A stretch of 64,000 nucleotides of DNA from Jejuia pallidilutea (GTDB lineage Bacteria; Bacteroidota; Bacteroidia; Flavobacteriales; Flavobacteriaceae): positions 62,001-126,000 of the forward strand of contig NZ_PVEO01000002.1 in the NCBI RefSeq assembly GCF_002973595.1, given 5' to 3'. The notes under the pieces are model-generated. The model was not told the origin of the DNA, made no database searches, and saw only the letters and a list, made by a program, of their open reading frames with translations. The position numbers and the translations under genes were made by a program. Of this stretch, positions 56,328 to 64,000 are shown piece by piece; positions within the stretch are counted from its first letter, which is position 1, and each line of letters opens with the position of its first letter.

Positions 56328-56877
56328 TAGTTCCTTTTAAGTACTATTAAGAAAGCAAAAACTTTAGCATAAATTTAGGTTTTGGCTTAATAAAAATACT
56401 ATGAACTGTTAAATACTAAATTATTAGAAACCTTAAAATAAACTTCATATAACAAATAATGAGCATTCAACATAAATACAGTATCATAATATTCATTACT
56501 CAATTAAGTTTCACAAATAATTAAGGTTTATTTAACATAATGTCTCATTTTTTGTCGAAGCGCTGAAGTTGTTGGTCGAATTTTTTCAACCCTAGAACAA
56601 AGAAATATTTAAGTTTAAACACTCAATATAAGGTAAGGAATAAGCATTTTCGGTTTAATATAATAATTGTCCATCTTTACACCTACTTTATTTTGGTATA
56701 AACGTATGAAACAACAGTAATTTACTTTTTGCTTAAATTCAATTTATTACTGAAGTTATAAAGCATAAGATAATTAAAACTAAACTAATAAAATTAAAAT
56801 TTCACTGTATGGTATAAAACTCTCATTCTAATATGAACAACTAATTAACTAATTGTATAATAATAACTAACAAGCTT
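56328..56877. other. intergenic region and leader ahead of susC
   Basis: 550 bp with no supported gene. A weak 7-bp stem (56325-56331 with 56343-56349) overlaps the stop of the preceding gene but has no T-run, so it is not called a terminator. The 14-bp element is at 56567-56580, with TAAGTTTA at 56610-56617. If transcription begins just after, the susC leader is about 250 nt, long enough for post-transcriptional control as known at other PULs; nothing specific was seen in it. Confidence 0.65.
56567..56580 (+). promoter_or_regulatory. candidate LytTR-regulon operator, susC
   Basis: Plus-strand AGTTGTTGGTCGAA. A second GTCGAA half-copy lies exactly 21 bp upstream (56554-56559), the two-turn spacing expected for LytTR direct repeats. 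A -7-like TAAGTTTA follows after 29 bp (56610-56617). Confidence 0.66.
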
Positions 56878-59800
56878 ATGAAAATCAAATTAAACAGTAG
56901 GTTTTTCTTTTTTAGAAAAAAACTGCCAATAACACTTATAAATGCACTCTTTTTTATGTGTATTACAAGTGCTTTTGGTGCATCTGTAACTAGTAAAACA
57001 ATCATCACAATTGAGAACAGTACACAGCAATCTGAAATTACTGGTACTGTAACTGACATAAATGGCCAACCTCTAGCAGGTGCCACTGTTTTAGAAAAAG
57101 GAACCCTTAATGGAGCACAAACAGATTTTGATGGAAAATTTTCAATAACACCATCAAATGCAAATGCTACTTTAGTGGTTTCATATATTGGATTCAAAAC
57201 TAAAGAAGTAGCAATTAACAATCAAACCAACATAGCTATAACTTTAGAAGAAGATGTATCTGCTCTTGATGAAGTTGTTGTTGTGGGTTATGGTACGCAA
57301 AAGAAAGTAAACGTAACTGCTGCTGTTTCTGAAATTGGAACCGAAGTATTTGAAAATAGACCTACGGCCAATGCCGCACGATCTTTACAAGGTACAGTTC
57401 CTGGTCTGATAATTTCTAATACGACTTCAGGTGGAGAGCCAGGTGCCGATTCTGCCATTAACATTCGTGGTTTTGTAACAAGCCAAGGCGGAGTTATTCA
57501 AGATAATCCACCTTTAGTACTTATTGATGGTATCCGCATGAGTATAAACGATATTAACCCCGAGGATATAGAGTCTGTTTCTGTACTTAAAGATGCAGCA
57601 GCAGCAGCTATATATGGTTCTAACGCATCGGCAGGTGCCATTTTGGTAACCACTAAAAGCGGTAAAAATGCAAAAGGTAAAGCTAGAATAAGTTACAGGA
57701 GTAATATATCTTTCACGCAACCAACTACATATCCAAAATCTGCAAGTCCTATAGACTTTGCTTACACTATAAATGATGCACGAATTAATAACCGCCAAAA
57801 TCCGTTTCATGATGAGACCGATTTAGCAAATATAAGAGCTAATATGGCAAATCCTGGGAGTGCGCCTTCTATAGTGAGTAATCCTACTGGTAATGCTTGG
57901 AATTATGGAGCGATTGGTATTGAAGGTACTGGAGCAACAAATTGGGATGACATCATCATAAAAAAATGGGCTCAAAGAACAAAACATGACTTAAGTATAT
58001 CTGGTGGCACAGAAAAAGTAAACTACTATGTTTCTGCTGGTGCTTATGATGAAGACGGATTATTAACTCATGGAGACGAATCTTTCCAAAGGTATAACTT
58101 AGATGCGAAATTTGGTGCACAGGTTAATAAATGGTTAACCATAGAACTTTATAGCAAGTTCTTAAAAAGTTTTACTGATTTCCCTACGCAGGACGGTAGA
58201 GGAAGTGTTATTAGAAATAAAACTCAGGTATTAGATTTACTTACAAAAATAAAACCTACACTGCCGCAATTCGATCCTATTTACGGTGAAGAATTAATTA
58301 CACATCAATATTATCCATTTTTTAAATACCAACGGTTTAAAACCAGAAATGATCAAGTAATTCTATCGCCTAAATTTATTGTTCAGGCCACAAAAGATCT
58401 CAAGTTAAACTTGGAATTAAACTATAGAAGAAATAACAATTTTCAAGAAACAATTCTTTTAGCGCATCAACAAATTGTTCCTAATGGTCTAGTAGATAGA
58501 AGACCTCAAGAACAATCTTCGTATTCACCTACAGTATCTAGAACCGAATATTTCTCACCAAATTTTTTCGCTACCTATGATAAAACTATAAATAATCATA
58601 ATTTTAATCTAACCGCAGGTTTTCAGAGTGAGGTAAATAATTTTTATGCGCTTGCTGGATCCTCACCTTATTTAATTACCAACAACGTTGTTTCATTAAA
58701 TGCTACGTTGGCGTCACCAGATCAACGTTCCGTTAGCGAAACTAAAAACCACTGGGCTACATTGGGTTATTTTGGTAGAATTAGATATAATTTTAAAGAA
58801 AAGTATTTATTGGAATTTACATACAGAAGAGATGGCTCTTCTCGTTTTGCTCCAGAAGACAGATGGGTAAGTGCTCCTAGTTTTTCTGCTGGGTACAACA
58901 TTGCTAAAGAAGATTTTTGGCCTTTAGAGAGTATTAATACATTTAAACTAAGAGGCTCATACGGTACTTTGGGCAGTCAGCAGGTCGCACCAATTTACGG
59001 CTATCTAGCACCTATAAATACAAATGGAACAACAGCATTCTTATTTGGTGGCCAACAAGGTAATTTTTCTCAAACACCTGGATTTGCAGGTGAAAGCTTA
59101 ACATGGGAAACTGTAAAAACTACAGACATAGGTTTTGATTTGGGTGCATTTAATAATAAGTTAACCGCGGCGTTTTCTTGGTATAGAGTAGATACAGAAG
59201 GCGTTATTGGCCCAGGTTTAGAGTTACCAGCAGTATTAGGAGCGACACCTCCTTTACGTAATGTTGGAACCGTTAGAGTACAAGGTTTTGATCTTGAAGT
59301 GACATGGAGACAACAATTTGGAGACTTTGGTTATAGTATAAGAGGAGTTCTAAATGATTATCAACAAACGGTTACTGAATTTCCAAATGAAACAAATCTA
59401 CTTACCAGTAATTTTGCAGGACGTGATTTAGGCGATATCTATGGCTATGAAACCGATGGCTTATTTCAAAGCAATGAGGAAGCTACCGAATATACTGATG
59501 CCGTAGACCAAAGCTTTATCAACGGTTTTGCTTATGAAGCGGGAGATTTAAAATATGTAGATCAAAATGGCGACGGTGTTATTAACAATGGTGACAACAC
59601 TGTAGAAAATAGTGGTGACCTTAAAGTTATAGGTAATTCTACGCCGCGTTACCAATATGGTTTTACGCTTAGCGTGAATTACAAAAATTGGGATTTCAAT
59701 GCCTTTTTACAGGGTGTAGCTAAACGTGATGTAAATATGGTGCAAGGTAATTCCCAAGGATTTAGAGGACCATCTAACGGGCCATTCCATGCCTTTGTTT

Positions 59801-60186
59801 GGGAGGGACATTTAGATTATTTTAGACCAGAAGACACTACAAACCCATTAGGCCCTAATTTAGATGCTTATTTTCCAAAACCGTACATGAATGGTGGTGG
59901 TAGAACCAATAAAAACTATAGACAAAACACCTCGCACTTTATACAAAATGGTGCTTATATGAGACTTAAAAGTTTACAAATAGGATATTCAATTCCTAAA
60001 GATGTTATTAAAAAACTTAACATTGATAATATAAGAATGTACGTTACAGGTGAAAATTTATTTACTGTTAGTGATTTAATGTTTTTCGATCCTGAACAAG
60101 TAAGAGGGAGTATAGATCTGTTAGGTAGTGCATCGTCCTACCCACTATCAAGAATAGTTTCATTTGGAGTAAATGTATCATTTTAA
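56878..60186 (+). CDS. susC-like: SusC-like TonB-dependent transporter
   Basis: A 1102-residue outer-membrane TonB-dependent importer. Signal peptide to about residue 35, carboxypeptidase-regulatory-like domain (about 52-125; ITGTVTDINGQPLAGATV), TonB box region DEVVVVGYG (131-139), plug domain (about 145-255), then the beta-barrel ending in a typical aromatic C-terminus (SFGVNVSF). No STN domain is present, so anti-sigma signalling is not expected. With SusD it should import oligosaccharides; this is the only SusCD pair in the window and probably serves the N-glycans. susD follows directly. Confidence 0.96.
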   Translation: MKIKLNSRFFFFRKKLPITLINALFFMCITSAFGASVTSKTIITIENSTQQSEITGTVTDINGQPLAGATVLEKGTLNGAQTDFDGKFSITPSNANATLVVSYIGFKTKEVAINNQTNIAITLEEDVSALDEVVVVGYGTQKKVNVTAAVSEIGTEVFENRPTANAARSLQGTVPGLIISNTTSGGEPGADSAINIRGFVTSQGGVIQDNPPLVLIDGIRMSINDINPEDIESVSVLKDAAAAAIYGSNASAGAILVTTKSGKNAKGKARISYRSNISFTQPTTYPKSASPIDFAYTINDARINNRQNPFHDETDLANIRANMANPGSAPSIVSNPTGNAWNYGAIGIEGTGATNWDDIIIKKWAQRTKHDLSISGGTEKVNYYVSAGAYDEDGLLTHGDESFQRYNLDAKFGAQVNKWLTIELYSKFLKSFTDFPTQDGRGSVIRNKTQVLDLLTKIKPTLPQFDPIYGEELITHQYYPFFKYQRFKTRNDQVILSPKFIVQATKDLKLNLELNYRRNNNFQETILLAHQQIVPNGLVDRRPQEQSSYSPTVSRTEYFSPNFFATYDKTINNHNFNLTAGFQSEVNNFYALAGSSPYLITNNVVSLNATLASPDQRSVSETKNHWATLGYFGRIRYNFKEKYLLEFTYRRDGSSRFAPEDRWVSAPSFSAGYNIAKEDFWPLESINTFKLRGSYGTLGSQQVAPIYGYLAPINTNGTTAFLFGGQQGNFSQTPGFAGESLTWETVKTTDIGFDLGAFNNKLTAAFSWYRVDTEGVIGPGLELPAVLGATPPLRNVGTVRVQGFDLEVTWRQQFGDFGYSIRGVLNDYQQTVTEFPNETNLLTSNFAGRDLGDIYGYETDGLFQSNEEATEYTDAVDQSFINGFAYEAGDLKYVDQNGDGVINNGDNTVENSGDLKVIGNSTPRYQYGFTLSVNYKNWDFNAFLQGVAKRDVNMVQGNSQGFRGPSNGPFHAFVWEGHLDYFRPEDTTNPLGPNLDAYFPKPYMNGGGRTNKNYRQNTSHFIQNGAYMRLKSLQIGYSIPKDVIKKLNIDNIRMYVTGENLFTVSDLMFFDPEQVRGSIDLLGSASSYPLSRIVSFGVNVSF

Positions 60187-60199
60187 AAAAAGAATAATT

Positions 60200-61921
60200 A
60201 TGAAAAATATATTAAAACTATTTATTCTAAGTTCAATATTTTCATTTACAGCTTGTGAAGATTTCTTAGAGAGAATTCCTTTAGATGATGTTTCTGAAGC
60301 ATCCTTTTACCGAAATGCCTCAGAACTTGAGGTTGCTGTAAATGGCTTTTATAACGATTTACCAGGGTGGCCAAATACAAGTGTTGGTTTTGCTATTTTA
60401 CCAGACGCCAACACAGATTTATTGCTAACCGAAGATCCTAGCAATAGGTTAAGTGGATTAAGCTATGAAATACCCGCAACTACTAGTGGTAGCATATGGA
60501 GCTGGAATGAAGTAAGAGAAGCTAACTGGCTTATAGACAAGTTAGACCAAGCATCAGCTAGTAGTGATACTGAGCAAATTTTAATTGACCAATACTCTGG
60601 TGAAGCTTATTTTTTTAGAGCTTACTATTATTTTGAATTATTAAGAAGATATGGAGATTTACCAATATATCCTGAATACTTTGACAACAATGACACCGAT
60701 CTTCTTTTTGCGCCAAGAGATCCTAGAAACGAAGTTGTAGATTTTATACTTTCAGATTTAGACACTGCTATAGGTCTAATGCAATCATTCGCCAACATCT
60801 CTACAAAACCAAGAATTAGTAGAGAAGCCGCTCAATTATTTAAAGCAAGAATAGCATTATATGAAGGTACTTGGGAAAAATACCATAATGGTACGCCTTT
60901 TGGTGTTGCAGGATCAGACGGAACTAATTATCTGCAAATAGCTGCTAATGCTGCTGAGGCTGTAATGAATAGTGGTGTATTTACTTTACACAGCGATTAC
61001 AGCACCTTATTTAATCAAGTAGGCTTAAGTGATAATAATGAGGTAATACTTTGGAGAGATTATGATGCTTTACAGTTCTCAAACATTAATAATGTACTAC
61101 AAATTTCTTGGCCTAATAGATGTGGATATACTAAGTTTGCCGTTGATAGTTATTTGTGTACAGACGGACAACCAATCTCAGTAAGCCCATTATTTAATGA
61201 TGGAGATAATGAAAGTTTAGCCACTATTGAAAATAATAGAGACCCAAGGCTAGCAGCCACAATCATGGTGCCTGGAGACGTAGTAGAAATAAGAGATGGA
61301 GAAACAACTCTATGGGAATTCCCAGACTGGACAGATGCCAACACAGGTAATACCGGTTATGAAAGCCAAAAGTATAGAAACGTAAACTATGATGCCGATT
61401 TTAACAATTTTACCTTAAATACATCTAGAATTATTATGCGTTATGCTGAAGCCTTACTAATATTTGCTGAAGCTAAGGCTGAATTAGGAACCATAACACA
61501 GTCTGATTTAGATAGATCCATTAACCAATTACGTAATCGTGTTGGTATGCCTGGAATTACACTAGGAGCCATAACTACCGATCCTAACTGGCCAAATTAT
61601 GGTTACACTTTAACACCTATTATTTATGAAGTACGCAGAGAACGTACTGTTGAATTAATGGCTGAAGGATTTAGAAATGATGACCTAAACAGATGGAGAG
61701 CACATGCCTTATTTGATGGAGACCAACCAAGAGGTGCATTTTATAATGATGGTATAGTGAATACTTTCCCTAATAATTCACCTTTAGATGCTGATGGTTT
61801 TTTATTACCATTTGCAGCCTTTGGTAATTTTAATTTTGATGAATCTAGAGCATATTTACAACCAATACCTCTAGATCAAATACAACTTAACCCTAACCTA
61901 ACACAAAACCCAGGTTGGTAA
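60200..61921 (+). CDS. susD-like: SusD/RagB-like glycan-binding lipoprotein
   Basis: A 573-residue lipoprotein (FTAC, Cys19) that caps the SusC barrel and binds glycans. A frame extension upstream to 60173 overlaps susC; the ATG at 60200 is the natural start, 13 nt after the susC stop. SusD landmarks: EDFLERIPLDDVSE near the N-terminus, GEAYFFRAYYYFELLRRYGDLP, RISREAAQLFKARIALYEGTWEKY, and the C-terminal RNDDLNRWRAHALFDGDQPRG with a final QIQLNPNLTQNPGW. Family firm; ligand inferred from the locus. Confidence 0.96.
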   Translation: MKNILKLFILSSIFSFTACEDFLERIPLDDVSEASFYRNASELEVAVNGFYNDLPGWPNTSVGFAILPDANTDLLLTEDPSNRLSGLSYEIPATTSGSIWSWNEVREANWLIDKLDQASASSDTEQILIDQYSGEAYFFRAYYYFELLRRYGDLPIYPEYFDNNDTDLLFAPRDPRNEVVDFILSDLDTAIGLMQSFANISTKPRISREAAQLFKARIALYEGTWEKYHNGTPFGVAGSDGTNYLQIAANAAEAVMNSGVFTLHSDYSTLFNQVGLSDNNEVILWRDYDALQFSNINNVLQISWPNRCGYTKFAVDSYLCTDGQPISVSPLFNDGDNESLATIENNRDPRLAATIMVPGDVVEIRDGETTLWEFPDWTDANTGNTGYESQKYRNVNYDADFNNFTLNTSRIIMRYAEALLIFAEAKAELGTITQSDLDRSINQLRNRVGMPGITLGAITTDPNWPNYGYTLTPIIYEVRRERTVELMAEGFRNDDLNRWRAHALFDGDQPRGAFYNDGIVNTFPNNSPLDADGFLLPFAAFGNFNFDESRAYLQPIPLDQIQLNPNLTQNPGW

Positions 61922-62165
61922 AAAAACAGTTGATTAATAGTTAAATTGTTTGAGTTAGTTTAGTTAATAAGGATTGCCCAAAATTAGGTTTTGTTAAAAT
62001 TTTTGTATGCTTTACATACAAACGCCTTACTCCTAATTTCTGGGCAATTCTTTATGTAAACAGTACTCTTAAACAATTAATAGTTACTTAAAAATGCTAT
62101 TAAAACAATAAAATATTAATGATGCGCAAAACTGTACTTACTAAAATATAATATAAAAAAACTAT
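61922..62165. other. intergenic region with nested hairpins between susD and permease
   Basis: 244 bp. It holds a nested structure: imperfect outer arms at 61973-61988 and 62032-62048 (16-17 bp, ATTGCCCA... and its complement) enclosing a perfect 8-bp inner stem (62002-62009 with 62015-62022, 5-nt loop). This could fold in RNA as a terminator or attenuator between susD and the permease, or be a short palindromic repeat. No open frame was seen. Confidence 0.65.
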
Positions 62166-63497
62166 ATGTCTTCATCTAAAAATACTGCAGCAACCAATAA
62201 TAATTTAGTACCAATAGTAATTATAGCTGGTTTATTCTTCATATTTGGTTTTGTAACGTGGATAAATGGTGCATTAATACCTTTTATGAAAACCATTAAC
62301 GAATTAACCGATGCACAATCGTACTTAGTTGCTTCAGCCTCATATATTTCATTTGTTGTTATGGCACTACCAGCATCTTTTATTTTAAATAAAATAGGCT
62401 ACAGAAAAGGCATGTCTCTAGGTTTAATAATAATGGCTATTGGAGCACTAATTTTTATTCCAGCTGCCGAAGCAAGAACATATTGGGTGTTTTTAACTGG
62501 CATTTTTATACAGGGCATTGGTATGACCTTATTACAAACCGCTGCAAATCCGTATATAACAATTTTAGGCCCAATTGAAAGTGGTGCCAAACGAATTGCT
62601 ATTATGGGAATAGCAAACAAAGTAGCTGGTGCATTAGGTTCATTAATATTTGGTGCATTATTGCTATCAGGAATAGATAAAGTAAAAGAACAACTCAACA
62701 CAGCATCAGTTGATGAAAAAGGAGTACTCTTAGATACCATGGCAGATAGTGTTTTTATGCCTTATTTAGTTATGGCTATGGTGCTTACAGTACTTGGTGT
62801 ATTAATTAGAAAAGCACCTCTTCCACATGTAGAAGCTACAGACAATGAAAATGAAACAAATGATTTTACTACAAAAACTAGTATTTTTCAGTTTCCACAC
62901 TTGTGGTTGGGCGTATTAACCCTGTTTGTTTATGTAGGCGCCGAGGTTATTGCTGGAGATACTATTATAGCTTATGGAATTTCATTAGGTTTTCCCGCTA
63001 CCGAAGCAAAATTTTTCACAACGTTAACCCTACTGGCTATGGTATTTACCTACGCTATAGGTGTTGCTCTAATACCAAAATACTTAAAACAAGGAACTGC
63101 TCTTAAAATTAGTGCAGTATTAGGAATAGTTTTTAGTGTCTGTATATTGTTAACTAACGGCTTTACATCCGTTTTATTTGTTGCGGCACTAGGTATTTCT
63201 AACGCCTTAGTTTGGCCTGCTGTATGGCCATTAACGTTAGAAGGTTTAGGAAAATTCACTAAAACAGGTTCTGCATTATTAATCATGGCCATTTCTGGTG
63301 GAGCCATTATCCCGCCTCTTTATGGTAGAATGGTTGATGCCAACAAACATGAACTTGTTACTAGTGGAATTAATGAAGTAAATGCCTTGGCAACAGCATC
63401 AACTAACAGTTATTGGATATTAATCCCCTGCTATATTATAATTCTGTTTTTTGCTGTTTGGGGACATAAATATAAAAGTTGGTCAAAATCAAAATAA
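62166..63497 (+). CDS. FHS-family MFS sugar permease (NagP/FucP-like)
   Basis: A 443-residue, about 12-helix inner-membrane sugar:proton symporter of the FHS branch (L-fucose, glucose/galactose and N-acetylglucosamine permeases). Diagnostic blocks: FFIFGFVTWINGALIPF, QTAANPYITILGP, GALGSLIFG, and GGAIIPPLYG. With nagB 21 nt downstream, N-acetylglucosamine is the most likely substrate; fucose is an alternative given the fucosidases. It carries a long hairpin ahead of it, so it may be expressed apart from susCD. Confidence 0.9.
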   Translation: MSSSKNTAATNNNLVPIVIIAGLFFIFGFVTWINGALIPFMKTINELTDAQSYLVASASYISFVVMALPASFILNKIGYRKGMSLGLIIMAIGALIFIPAAEARTYWVFLTGIFIQGIGMTLLQTAANPYITILGPIESGAKRIAIMGIANKVAGALGSLIFGALLLSGIDKVKEQLNTASVDEKGVLLDTMADSVFMPYLVMAMVLTVLGVLIRKAPLPHVEATDNENETNDFTTKTSIFQFPHLWLGVLTLFVYVGAEVIAGDTIIAYGISLGFPATEAKFFTTLTLLAMVFTYAIGVALIPKYLKQGTALKISAVLGIVFSVCILLTNGFTSVLFVAALGISNALVWPAVWPLTLEGLGKFTKTGSALLIMAISGGAIIPPLYGRMVDANKHELVTSGINEVNALATASTNSYWILIPCYIIILFFAVWGHKYKSWSKSK

Positions 63498-63518
63498 ATA
63501 TTAAATAAATAAAATACC

Positions 63519-64000
63519 ATGTTAAAGAGTAGTATAGACAAAGCAACAGGTTTTGAAAAAAGATTTGAAAATGTAGGTACAGTAGTTTTTGAAAACTCTA
63601 CTGTAGCTTCAAAAGCTGTAGCAAAGGAAATAGCAGATTTAATACGGGTAAAACAAGCCCAAAAACAACCATGTATTTTAGGATTAGCAACAGGATCGTC
63701 ACCAAAAGGACTTTATGCTGAATTGGTACGTTTACATAAAGAAGAAGGACTAAGCTTTAAAAATGTGGTATCCTTCAATTTAGATGAATACTATCCTATG
63801 GAACCAGATTCTGTGAATAGTTACGTGCGTTTTATGAAAGAACTTTTATTTAACCATGTAGATATTTTACCCGAAAATTACCATATCCCTGATGGCCTAT
63901 TACCTAAAGAAGATATTGCTGATTACTGTAGTCAGTACGAAGCTAAAATTGAAGCTTTGGGAGGTATCGATTTACAGATATTAGGAATTGGCGGTAACGG
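63519..64000 (+). CDS. nagB: glucosamine-6-phosphate deaminase NagB, 3' end outside window
   Basis: The first 160 codons of NagB, which converts glucosamine-6-phosphate to fructose-6-phosphate and ammonia in the cytoplasm. Starts at ATG 63519, 21 nt after the permease. Motifs: ATGSSPKGLYAEL phosphate site, VVSFNLDEYYPM, NSYVRFMKELLFNHVDI, and LGIGGNG at the edge. Bacteroidota NagB often carries a C-terminal LmbE-like domain; that part would lie outside. It ties the locus to N-acetylglucosamine catabolism. Confidence 0.96.
   Translation, partial: MLKSSIDKATGFEKRFENVGTVVFENSTVASKAVAKEIADLIRVKQAQKQPCILGLATGSSPKGLYAELVRLHKEEGLSFKNVVSFNLDEYYPMEPDSVNSYVRFMKELLFNHVDILPENYHIPDGLLPKEDIADYCSQYEAKIEALGGIDLQILGIGGN

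Noticed and set aside
56325-56349. Hairpin at the stop of the large PNGase-like gene
   Set aside because: Only 7 bp, AT-rich, with no T-run following; listed only in the intergenic note.
1-64000. CRISPR arrays, tRNA or rRNA genes, prophage or insertion-sequence genes
   Set aside because: No spaced repeat arrays, tRNA-like cloverleaf stretches, transposases or phage genes were seen on reading the intergenic gaps and the genes.

Overview
The window is AT-rich DNA from a member of the Bacteroidota, most likely a marine Flavobacteriaceae. The reasons are a SusC/SusD pair, many lipoproteins with Bacteroidota-style lipoboxes, type IX secretion (T9SS) sorting domains, TAnnTTTG-like promoter boxes, and several TAATG or ATGA stop/start overlaps. 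Nearly all of it is one very large polysaccharide-utilisation locus (PUL) for glycoprotein N-glycans, with an unusually large sulfatase and fucosidase arm. This is reading by eye plus family knowledge; no database search was run.

Layout. (1) Positions 1-34332, minus strand: 20 tightly packed genes (gaps of about 0-58 nt), apparently one transcript of at least 34 kb running off the left edge. It holds nine S1 sulfatases, three GH29 and one GH95 fucosidase-type enzymes, two GH20 (one cut by the edge), one GH92, two GH3, two GH30 and one SGNH hydrolase. (2) 34333-37313, minus: two monocistronic T9SS-secreted LamG-domain paralogues, each followed by a clear hairpin terminator. (3) 37520-51621, minus: nine-gene N-glycan operon (GH92, SSS symporter, GH130, CBM9-like, GHL10-like, glycosylasparaginase, GH20 with a discoidin-like tail, GH92, PNGase F-like). 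(4) 51749-53573, plus: LytS-type histidine kinase and LytTR response regulator. (5) 53820-56327, plus: large T9SS-secreted PNGase F-like protein. (6) 56878-61921, plus: SusC and SusD. (7) 62166-64000, plus: FHS-family sugar permease and NagB (cut by the edge).

How it could work (inference): secreted PNGase and LamG proteins act on glycoproteins outside the cell. SusCD imports released glycans. Periplasmic or lipid-anchored sulfatases, fucosidases, hexosaminidases and alpha-mannosidases trim them. The second PNGase-like protein and glycosylasparaginase deal with Asn-linked stubs. The symporter and permease bring small sugars into the cytoplasm, where GH130 phosphorylase and NagB act. No beta-galactosidase, sialidase, endo-glycosidase or sulfatase-maturing enzyme is visible.

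The most interesting signal not explained by genes is a 14-bp element, NGTTRTYBGTCKAW, found six times, once ahead of each of the five enzyme, LamG, PNGase or SusCD units and once ahead of the sulfatase operon. At three of them a TAnnTTTA box lies 28-29 bp downstream. It is a candidate operator for the locus's own LytTR regulator.
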